From Methanobacterium sp. PtaU1.Bin097 (GTDB lineage Archaea; Methanobacteriota; Methanobacteria; Methanobacteriales; Methanobacteriaceae): DNA of 12,355 nucleotides. The translations under genes were made by a program, and so were the position numbers. Shown here piece after piece: positions 7,309 through 12,355 of this stretch. Within the stretch, counting starts at the first letter, position 1; each line of letters begins with the position of its first letter. The notes beneath the pieces were generated by a model that worked only from the letters and a program-made list of their open reading frames with translations, ran no database searches and was not told where the DNA came from. Location of the stretch: contig MVQY01000087.1 in the NCBI GenBank assembly GCA_002067325.1, positions 1-12,355 of the forward strand, read 5' to 3'.

Positions 7309-8445
7309 ATGGAATGTCAAGATTACGGACTCAACAGGAACATTGAAAGGGATAACTTAAACCTTAACCCCCTCCAGAGGGGTGGTGTGCTTACAAAAGA
7401 AGCCAGGAAGGCTCTTTATGAATTTAGTGATGGATACAGTGTCTGTGATTACTGTGCCGGTAGACTGGATGAGATATCCCGGCCGGCCATACACCATTTT
7501 CTGGATGATCTGGCAGAATTTATAGGCGTTGACCAGGCCCGTACCGTCCACGGGGCCAGGGAAGGTAAATTTGCAGTGATGCATGCCATCTGCAAACCAG
7601 GGGATACCATCGTAGTTGATGGTAACGCCCATTACACTACCCACCTGGCTGCCGAGCGAAACCAGCTGAACATGGTGGAGGTGCCCAGTAACGATTACCC
7701 AGAGTACCGTATCACCCCGGAAAGTTACCAAGAAGTGTTGGACTACCAGGAAGACTACGGGGAAGATGTGAGCCTGGTTTTACTCACCCATGTAGATGGA
7801 AACTATGGTAACCTCACCGATGCAAGGGCTATAGGTAAGATAGCCCATGACCATGGTGTTCCCTTACTTTTAAACTGCGCTTACTCTATGGGACGTTTGC
7901 CGGTAGATGCTCGGGCCTTCAATGCTGACTTTGTGGTGGGAAGTGGCCATAAAAGTATGGCTGCATCAGGTCCCATAGGTGTGCTGGGTTTAAAGGATGA
8001 ATGGGCAGATACCGTCCTTAAACTCTCCAAAAGACATGCCGTTAAGGAGATAGAAATGCTGGGATGCACCAGCCGGGGAGCTCCCGTGGCCACCCTGATG
8101 GCCTCTCTGCCCTATGTAATAGAGAGGGTTGGAAGATGGGATGAAGAAGTCCAGAAAACCAGAGATTTCGTGGAGAAAATGGAGAGAATTGGCGGTATAA
8201 AACAGATCGGTGTGAAACCAAAGGAACATGACCTGGTACGATTTGAAACCCCCGTCTTCGATGAGATAGCAGAGAAGCACCCGCGTCGTGGTTTTTTCCT
8301 CTATGAAGAGTTAAAAAAGCGGAAGATAGTGGGAATCAAAAGGGGACAGACTAAATGGTTCAAATGCAGTGCCTACGGCTTCACCCAGGAACAGACAGAT
8401 TACATAGCCCGCTCTTTTGCTGAGATAGTGGAACGATACAAATAA
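7309..8445 (+). CDS. pscS: O-phosphoseryl-tRNA(Cys):Cys-tRNA synthase (SepCysS)
   Basis: This PLP fold-type I enzyme converts Sep-tRNA(Cys), made by SepRS, into Cys-tRNA(Cys). Numbered from the GTG at 7300, it shows the paired conserved cysteines in GYSVCDYC (45-52; C49 and C52), the third conserved cysteine in LGCTSRG (C256), and the PLP lysine K218 in GSGHKSMAASGPIG (214-227). HVDGNYG (164-170) is also typical. The three cysteines match those known to be needed in SepCysS for the sulfur relay. Two in-frame starts exist. GTG at 7300 gives 381 residues; ATG at 7309 gives 378. I prefer the ATG because GTGATAGGG immediately before it looks like its SD. The organism therefore probably uses the indirect cysteine pathway and should encode SepRS elsewhere. 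Confidence 0.95.
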   Translation: MECQDYGLNRNIERDNLNLNPLQRGGVLTKEARKALYEFSDGYSVCDYCAGRLDEISRPAIHHFLDDLAEFIGVDQARTVHGAREGKFAVMHAICKPGDTIVVDGNAHYTTHLAAERNQLNMVEVPSNDYPEYRITPESYQEVLDYQEDYGEDVSLVLLTHVDGNYGNLTDARAIGKIAHDHGVPLLLNCAYSMGRLPVDARAFNADFVVGSGHKSMAASGPIGVLGLKDEWADTVLKLSKRHAVKEIEMLGCTSRGAPVATLMASLPYVIERVGRWDEEVQKTRDFVEKMERIGGIKQIGVKPKEHDLVRFETPVFDEIAEKHPRRGFFLYEELKKRKIVGIKRGQTKWFKCSAYGFTQEQTDYIARSFAEIVERYK

Positions 8446-8465
8446 ACCACTTTTTTAAAAAAAAT
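8446..8465. terminator. Convergent T/A-run between SepCysS and the GyrI-like gene
   Basis: A run of six T followed by eight A lies in the gap between the two convergent genes. It gives a U-run to transcripts from either side, a plausible bidirectional archaeal terminator. Confidence 0.45.
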
Positions 8466-8529
8466 TTCTATTTAATTCTTATAACCAATATCCTCACTTC
8501 TATTTAATTCTTATAACCGGTATCCTTAC
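8466..8529. repeat. Imperfect 32-bp tandem duplication at the 3' end of the GyrI-like gene
   Basis: Copy 1 (8466-8497) and copy 2 (8498-8529) match at 29 of 32 positions, and the three differences are all transitions. Copy 2 contains the last nine codons and the stop of the minus-strand gene. Copy 1 lies just beyond the stop and would encode almost the same C-terminus (VRILVIRIK) in a shifted frame, since 32 is not a multiple of three. It looks like a slippage or unequal-exchange duplication that left the gene intact. Confidence 0.8.
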
Positions 8530-8967
8530 TTCAGTGAGCAATTCCTCCTCAGGGGTTGTCATAGGATCATTCAAGTAGACTTCACTGAGGGGTCCTACGA
8601 TGTCATAGTTATTTTCTACTGCATAATCAATCACTGCGTGTATGACTGGTCCTACTTCGGTGTAAGGTCCCTTGTGTATGGCGGCCAGTACGGAGTGTTC
8701 AGGTATCTCTTTAATTCCAATTTTTCCTTCCTGTATAGCGGTTATCTTGCCTTCAAATCCGAAGCCGATCTCGTATTGCAGTTTATCTTCACTCACCCGT
8801 TCTGGAGAGTTGAAGTAAGTCCCGTAGACCAGTCCTGTCATCTTGAATCCTTTATCAGCCAGCCATTGAGCTACTTCTCCCATTAACTCTGGTATTTTAG
8901 AATAACTACCCATATAGGGGATGTAAGCGACTCTTTCTTCTGGTATCCTTTTTTCGGTGATCTCCAT
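8500..8967 (-). CDS. GyrI-like (AraC/BmrR effector-binding type) small-molecule-binding protein
   Basis: The 155-residue protein consists of two related halves, as expected for the GyrI-like fold built from an SHS2 repeat. In the first, RVAYIPYMGSYSKIPELMGEV (12-32) leads to YGTYFNSPE (48-56). In the second, SVLAAIHKGPYTEVGPVI (92-109) leads to LSEVYLNDP (127-135). E129 corresponds to the conserved acidic residue in the ligand pocket of this family. No DNA-binding domain is attached, so this is a stand-alone binding protein; known relatives bind or hydrolyse xenobiotics or act as SbmC-type gyrase modulators. The function here is open. The ATG at 8967 has a GAGGGAG SD (minus strand, 8976-8982). 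It is divergent from the gene at 9057 across 89 bp. Its 3' end is tandemly duplicated. Confidence 0.82.
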   Translation of the reverse strand: MEITEKRIPEERVAYIPYMGSYSKIPELMGEVAQWLADKGFKMTGLVYGTYFNSPERVSEDKLQYEIGFGFEGKITAIQEGKIGIKEIPEHSVLAAIHKGPYTEVGPVIHAVIDYAVENNYDIVGPLSEVYLNDPMTTPEEELLTEVRIPVIRIK

Positions 8968-9056
8968 TTAAATTTCTCCCTCAATTTTTAGTATAACTTT
9001 TATCTTCTAAATGGTAATATTTTATCATATCTATTAAAAATCATAGGGGGATACTA

Positions 9057-9824
9057 ATGAAACAATTCTTAATCACTCCCGCTGCAGGCAAAAGGTTAAT
9101 TGGCAGGGCCTTATCCTCAAGTGAAGTTATTAAAGAGGCTATTCAAAAGAGGACACTGGTTATCGTGGCGGGTACTACCAATGGATACGTGGCAGAGGAG
9201 ATCCTATCATCCATTAACCAGGGGGAAGGGTTTTCCAGGGAAAGATTTTTCCGTGGTGTGGTGCTCCCTCCCGGACAGCCTTTAACCGAAACCGGGCGGC
9301 TATCTGATGAGACCCAATTTCCCGGTGATGTGGTAATTGTTAATGGTGTTTGGAAGAAGGGACTTACCATTTTCGATGTGGTAGATGATCTAAATGATGG
9401 GGATATAGTTTTAAAGGGTGCCAATGCCCTGGATGTTTCACATGGCCAGGCTGGAGTTCTTATCGGTGATCCTTATGGAGGTACCATTGGTGCGGCCATG
9501 CAGGCAGTGGTAGGTCGCCGTGTCAGGCTAATTCATCCTGTTGGTCTGGAAAAACGTGTAACTGGTGATCTAAAGGATCTGGCACGATTACTTAATGTTC
9601 CTGGTGCTCAGGGTCCGCGGCTATTACCCACCACCGGGGATGTGTTCACTGAGATAGACGCCATTTCCACCCTAACCGGTGCCGATGCCCAGTTAGTCGC
9701 CGGTGGGGGTGTAAGTGGAGGGGAAGGTTCTCTGCGACTGGCAGTCACTGGTGATGAAGTACAGATTAAAGCCGCCAGCACGTTGCTTGATGAAGTAAGT
9801 TTAGAACCTCCATTCAAACTTTAA
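9057..9824 (+). CDS. Conserved-looking protein of unknown function, possible NagB/RpiA-like fold
   Basis: I do not recognise this 255-residue protein with confidence. No signal peptide or membrane segment is visible, so it is probably cytoplasmic. It is rich in glycine turns after short hydrophobic strands: ITPAAGKRLIGRAL (6-19), LVIVAGTTNGYVAEEIL (34-50), GDVVIVNGVW (90-99), GDIVLKGANALD (115-126), GVLIGDPYGGTIG (133-145), and LVAGGGVSGGEGS (213-225). The pattern of strand, glycine/threonine loop and helix, plus KGANALD, loosely recalls the NagB/RpiA/CoA-transferase-like (ISOCOT) superfamily, including LUD domains; this is inference from pattern alone. The ATG at 9057 is preceded by AGGGGG at 9045-9050. 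It is divergent from the GyrI-like gene and convergent with the DUF998-like gene, with only 11 bp between stops. Confidence 0.75.
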   Translation: MKQFLITPAAGKRLIGRALSSSEVIKEAIQKRTLVIVAGTTNGYVAEEILSSINQGEGFSRERFFRGVVLPPGQPLTETGRLSDETQFPGDVVIVNGVWKKGLTIFDVVDDLNDGDIVLKGANALDVSHGQAGVLIGDPYGGTIGAAMQAVVGRRVRLIHPVGLEKRVTGDLKDLARLLNVPGAQGPRLLPTTGDVFTEIDAISTLTGADAQLVAGGGVSGGEGSLRLAVTGDEVQIKAASTLLDEVSLEPPFKL

Positions 9825-9835
9825 TTTTTAATTAA

Positions 9836-10436
9836 TTAGCTCTTACTAGTACTTAAACCAGTTAAATATCCTCCAAATCCAATCATGAATAGTATGATAG
9901 GATAGGCCACCCATCTTTCCACTCCTCCTGCCCCCAACATGGCCATGAAAATCTGGTTTGTAAATAGGAAGAACAGGGAGACAATACCCAATAGAAGGGT
10001 CAAAAATTTGAATGGAGTGTCAATCAATCGGTAAGAATATACTGCAGCTAATCCTCCACTTGTAAACGTTAAAAGAGCAGATATAGGGTGTTGTGGAGTT
10101 ATATTTCCCGGGAATACCCCCACACCTAAAGCTCCCAACCCCAATAATCCGAAGAGCACCACTGCCACTCTATCACCTGAAAATCTAAATAGGAAATAAG
10201 TCCCCATAAGTATCAATATTCCAGTTATAATCATGCTCAAGTTAAATATGGTTGCTGATGGTTGAGTAATTATACTGTTTGGTGGTATAGTAGACCCTAA
10301 ATCGCTGATCATGCTGTTATGAGTTGTGTAAACTGGTTGATCTGGATAGTAAGCCTGCAGTAATGATCCCCATCAATATTACCATCCCTGCCAGGAAAAA
10401 CAAAATCCCTGCAATGGTTGTGTATTTTTCTTTCAC
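9836..10436 (-). pseudogene. DUF998-like six-helix membrane protein, interrupted by a frameshift
   Basis: Two minus-strand frames together encode one coherent membrane protein of about 199 residues. Frame A starts at GTG 10436, with AGGAG nine bases upstream (10450-10446). It encodes VKEKYTTIAGILFFLAGMV and the first helix as far as ITAGL, ending near 10350. The match continues one base later in another frame from 10348 as YPDQPVYTTHNSMISDLG and runs to the stop at 9836. Without the shift, frame A ends after about 39 codons. The ISDLG motif, the later FPGN and HPISALLTF stretches, and six hydrophobic segments fit the DUF998 family, whose function is unknown. The downstream part alone is open from an ATG at 10312 but would lack helix 1. 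This may be a real mutation, a sequencing error, or, less likely, programmed frameshifting. Confidence 0.75.
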
Positions 10437-10551
10437 GGATATAATCTCCTTTTTTTAACAAAGATCTATTTTTACCATTTTTTTTTAAGTTCATGCATTC
10501 TAGAAATAAATTTAATTCCTCCCGTATATATAATATAAAATAGGTGGTAAT
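10437..10551. promoter_or_regulatory. Divergent intergenic region between the DUF998-like and ATP-cone genes
   Basis: A 115-bp AT-rich spacer. It contains the SD for the minus-strand gene (10450-10446), long T-runs, a GTATATATAATATAAAA tract at 10524-10540, and an AGGTGG SD at 10543-10548 for the TTG start at 10552. The TATA-like tract lies unusually close to the start, so the true TATA box may be further upstream. Confidence 0.35.
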
Positions 10552-10830
10552 TTGACTAAAGTACTAAAAAGAAAAGGTTCGGTAGAGCCCTATAAACCAG
10601 ATAAAATTAAAGGTTCCCTCCAGAAAGCCGCTATAGATGCAGGTTACAGTGTAGAGGAGAAAGAAGACATAATCAATGAAGTATTCGCTAATATCAATAA
10701 GAAACTGGATAAAGGCGGTGAGATAAAAAGTGATACCATCAGGGCATGTCTTTTAACTGAACTGGATAAATGCGAACCCTACATGGCTAAATCCTGGCGG
10801 AATTTTGATAAAAAATACAAGCCCCCCTAG
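10552..10830 (+). CDS. Stand-alone ATP-cone domain protein
   Basis: The 92-residue protein is essentially one ATP-cone. The N-terminal TKVLKRKGSVEPYKPDKIKGSLQKA (2-26) follows the ATP-cone pattern of a VxKRdG turn then a hydrophobic/aromatic-DKI helix. It continues with AGYSVEEKEDIINEVFANINKKL (31-53), IKSDTIRACLLTELDKC (58-74) and the typical C-terminal YMAKSWRNFDKKY (77-89). ATP-cones bind ATP or dATP and regulate ribonucleotide reductases, and occur in the repressor NrdR. NrdR's N-terminal zinc ribbon (paired cysteines) is absent, and no reductase follows. The protein could therefore be a free regulatory subunit; this is inference. The start is TTG with AGGTGG seven bases before the neighbouring bases of the codon. 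Its stop is within a possible hairpin. Confidence 0.85.
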   Translation: MTKVLKRKGSVEPYKPDKIKGSLQKAAIDAGYSVEEKEDIINEVFANINKKLDKGGEIKSDTIRACLLTELDKCEPYMAKSWRNFDKKYKPP

Positions 10831-10879
10831 AATTTAAACAATAAAGGGGGATGATCCCTGATTATTTATCTAAATTTTT
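10823..10879 (+). terminator. Possible terminator after the ATP-cone gene
   Basis: CCCCCT (10823-10828) overlaps the stop codon and can pair with AGGGGG (10845-10850) around a 16-base loop. A T-run follows only at about 10875. The stem is G-C rich but the distance to the T-run is long, so the call is weak. Confidence 0.3.
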
Positions 10880-10903
10880 TCCCTAAATTATTTCAAAATA
10901 ACC

Positions 10904-11413
10904 ATGATCGTCGATTTACTAATTTTCATCTTCCTAATGATGGTGTTGGTTTTAAGTGGTATCATCACCACCAGATCCATTTCTAGTATCTTTTCTTATC
11001 TTAAACTGGGGCTTTTTGCTACTGGTTCATTGATTACTGGAATTGCCACCAGTACACCGGAACTTGCAATCGGTATAGATTCCGCCATAAGGGGTATACC
11101 TGAACTTTCACTGGGAAATATTCTGGGAACCAACGTGGTTAATTTATCCGTGATAATAGGTATTGCTGTATTGATAGCGGGAAAAATCGATTTTGACAAA
11201 GGAGATATCAGGAAAGAAACTATTTATCCCTTTTTCACTGCATTTTTACCCATAATTTTATCGTTAGATGGGGGTTTATCCCGTGTCGATGGTGTGATCT
11301 TAGTTATGGTATTTATCGCCTATTTTTGGCTGGTAATTAAGAAGAGCTATTTTGAAGAAGATGACGGTGTTTCCGTAGGCCATGTTCAGTTTGTGAAAAG
11401 TTCCATCTTTTGA
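10904..11413 (+). CDS. Na+/Ca2+-exchanger (CaCA) family transporter, N-terminal half
   Basis: This 169-residue product is the N-terminal half of a CaCA cation antiporter. It holds about five membrane segments (near 3-21, 33-50, 72-93, 107-122 and 129-147). The alpha-1 repeat has TGIATSTPELAIG (45-57) and LGNILGTNVVN (70-80), where the acidic residue of the TPE motif and the asparagines line the ion site. The reading frame stops at TGA 11411 exactly where an intact family member would continue, and the second half follows in the next frame. Both halves together give about 309 residues, a normal full length. No SD precedes the ATG at 10904, so leaderless translation is possible. The ion specificity cannot be told. 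Confidence 0.85.
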   Translation: MIVDLLIFIFLMMVLVLSGIITTRSISSIFSYLKLGLFATGSLITGIATSTPELAIGIDSAIRGIPELSLGNILGTNVVNLSVIIGIAVLIAGKIDFDKGDIRKETIYPFFTAFLPIILSLDGGLSRVDGVILVMVFIAYFWLVIKKSYFEEDDGVSVGHVQFVKSSIF

Positions 11414-11832
11414 CCTTGGGAATAGCAGGTCTTTTAATAAGCAGCTGGTACCTGGTTAGTTACGCATCCCTAATCGCCATTGAAATTGGTATTCCCCTAT
11501 TTGTTGTTGGAGTTCTACTTTTATCCATTGGAACCTCCTTTCCAGAGCTTTCCTTCCAGACCGTTTCATTGTTGCATGGCTATAAACTTCTGACCATCGG
11601 TGATTTATTGGGCACCACCGTGGTTAATTCTACACTGGTTTTAGGAGTGATTTCCATTTTAAATCCCATTTTTGTCACTGATTTGAGAGATTTCGTGGTA
11701 GTATCCCTATTTACAGTAATAGTTGTGTTGATTTTCAGCTATTACCTGCGAAGTAAAGGCATCACCCGCCTAAAAGCCCTGTTATTGGTCTTGATTTACG
11801 TTGTTTTCATATTACTAACTGGATTTTATTAA
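11410..11832 (+). CDS. Na+/Ca2+-exchanger (CaCA) family transporter, C-terminal half
   Basis: This 140-residue product supplies the second half of the antiporter with about five hydrophobic segments. Its alpha-2 repeat has LSIGTSFPELSFQ (38-50) and TIGDLLGTTVVNS (62-74), antiparallel to alpha-1 as usual for this family. The GN residue pair of the canonical repeat is GD here. It begins at TTG 11410, which overlaps the TGA of the first half as TTGA. One extra T in the preceding T-run would fuse the two into a single protein reading ...SSIFLTLGIAG.... Possible explanations are a one-base deletion or sequencing error, stop/start coupling giving a two-chain transporter, or -1 slippage on the T-run. 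No clear SD is seen before the TTG. Confidence 0.8.
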   Translation: MTLGIAGLLISSWYLVSYASLIAIEIGIPLFVVGVLLLSIGTSFPELSFQTVSLLHGYKLLTIGDLLGTTVVNSTLVLGVISILNPIFVTDLRDFVVVSLFTVIVVLIFSYYLRSKGITRLKALLLVLIYVVFILLTGFY

Positions 11833-11861
11833 CTGATGAAGCCAAGTTAAGGACCACTCTT

Positions 11862-11913
11862 AATAAAACCATTAGTCGAGCCAAATACTTTATTTCACGA
11901 ATATGGTTTTATT
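11862..11913. repeat. Perfect 11-bp inverted repeat with a 30-base centre
   Basis: AATAAAACCAT (11862-11872) and ATGGTTTTATT (11903-11913) are exact reverse complements. They lie 30-80 bases after the CaCA stop. The element could be a 3' stem of the transporter mRNA or a protein-binding site. Confidence 0.6.
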
Positions 11914-11915
11914 CA

Positions 11916-11933
11916 GTTCTTTTAGAACTTTTT
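11916..11933 (+). terminator. Small hairpin and T-run downstream of the CaCA gene
   Basis: GTTCT (11916-11920) and AGAAC (11924-11928) enclose TTT and are followed at once by five T, a plausible weak terminator for the transporter transcript. Confidence 0.4.
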
Positions 11934-12097
11934 CAAAGATTTTTGATATTTATCAGCAATTACCGGGACTATTTATAAGTGGATTAATTATAAAAAATTA
12001 TTCTAAAAAAAAAATTAATTAAAAGGGAAAAAAAGTAATTGAAAGATGAAAAAAAATTAATAGTTATTATGGCCATATAAAAAACTGGTGCATAACC

Positions 12098-12355
12098 ATG
12101 AAGAAAACAGTAGAAAATTTAGCCAAAGCTTTTATAGGTGAAAGTCAAGCCCGAAATAGATATACCCTTTATGCCAAGGTCGCAAAAAAGGAGGGATACG
12201 AACAGCTTTCAGAAATCTGGCTCAACACTGCAGAAAATGAAAGAGAGCATGCTAAATGGGCAATGCGGATGATTAACAGCCTCAAGGAAGAAGCAGATGA
12301 AGACCTGAGTGAGATCACGGTGGAAGCAGATGCCCCCACCATCCTGGGAGACACA
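12098..12355 (+). CDS. Rubrerythrin, N-terminal part (cut by window end)
   Basis: Eighty-six codons are visible from the ATG at 12098 to the window edge, and the frame is still open. The ferritin-like four-helix start is clear. MKKTVENLAKAFIGESQARNRY holds the first diiron glutamate (E15), and TAENEREHAKW holds the ExxH ligand pair (E48 and H51). In the rest of the family a second helix pair and a C-terminal rubredoxin-like zinc/iron site follow; here they lie beyond the window. Rubrerythrins reduce hydrogen peroxide in anaerobes, including methanogens. GGTG at 12086-12089 serves as SD. The gene has a long AT-rich leader and promoter region and appears to be transcribed apart from the CaCA genes. 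Confidence 0.93.
   Translation, partial: MKKTVENLAKAFIGESQARNRYTLYAKVAKKEGYEQLSEIWLNTAENEREHAKWAMRMINSLKEEADEDLSEITVEADAPTILGDT

Larger units (their letters stand above)
11833..12097. other. AT-rich intergenic region with inverted repeats and the rubrerythrin promoter
   Basis: This 265-bp spacer holds no gene that I can support. It contains an 11-bp inverted repeat (11862-11872 and 11903-11913) and a small hairpin with a T-run (11916-11933). A TATA-like TTTATAAG lies at 11972-11979, about 120 bases before the rubrerythrin ATG. A GGTG element at 12086-12089 is the likely SD. Confidence 0.5.

Noticed and set aside
7357..7731. Minus-strand ORF inside SepCysS
   Set aside because: It is antisense to the conserved cysteine and PLP-binding region of SepCysS and has no motif of its own.
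8638..8886. Plus-strand ORF inside the GyrI-like gene
   Set aside because: It lies fully antisense to a gene with recognisable family motifs and has no SD.
10309..10494. Minus-strand ORF of 61 codons upstream of the DUF998-like gene
   Set aside because: Its sequence is charged and featureless; the overlapping frame from GTG 10436 encodes the expected membrane helix with a good SD, so this one is a shadow frame.
12001..12060. A-rich tract that could be part of a low-complexity repeat or CRISPR leader
   Set aside because: No direct repeats with regular spacers are present; it is ordinary AT-rich upstream sequence.

Overview
The window looks like chromosomal DNA of a class I methanogenic archaeon, most likely a Methanobacterium-type member of the Methanobacteriales. 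The evidence is gene content plus style. Content: archaeal aIF1A, Rio1, a two-KH Dim2-like protein, both subunits of DNA topoisomerase VI, archaeal type II GAPDH, and Sep-tRNA:Cys-tRNA synthase, the marker of tRNA-dependent cysteine synthesis in methanogens. Style: AT-rich spacers with TTTATA-type TATA boxes, purine-rich Shine-Dalgarno sites, and many TTG starts. The species assignment is inference.

Layout. Positions 1-333 (minus) hold the N-terminal part of a MoeA-type molybdopterin protein, divergent from everything that follows. From 564 to 5150 (plus) runs a conserved information-processing block: aIF1A, Rio1 kinase, the KH protein, then top6B and top6A overlapping by 11 bp. Two consecutive hairpins and a T-rich run close it. 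A further plus-strand metabolic stretch holds type II GAPDH (5481-6500, with its own terminator), a PHP-domain metal-dependent phosphoesterase (6610-7248), and SepCysS (7309-8445). A minus-strand GyrI-like ligand-binding protein (8500-8967) converges on SepCysS; its 3' end carries a 32-bp tandem duplication. A divergent plus-strand gene of unknown function (9057-9824) converges on a DUF998-like six-helix membrane protein (9836-10436, minus) that is broken by a frameshift. After that come a stand-alone ATP-cone protein (10552-10830), a Na+/Ca2+-exchanger-type (CaCA) transporter split into two half-genes by a one-base frame change (10904-11832), and the start of a rubrerythrin that runs off the window (12098-12355).

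How the genes work together. aIF1A, Rio1 and the Dim2-like protein all act on the small ribosomal subunit (initiation and late 16S rRNA maturation), and the topoisomerase is next to them in the same direction. The right half is a looser accessory set of small regulatory, membrane and stress proteins.

I see no mobile element, CRISPR array, tRNA or rRNA gene. The most interesting signals are the two frame disruptions in neighbouring membrane-protein genes, the TTGA stop/start junction inside the CaCA transporter, the tandem duplication, the unidentified 255-residue glycine-rich protein, and the stand-alone ATP-cone protein.
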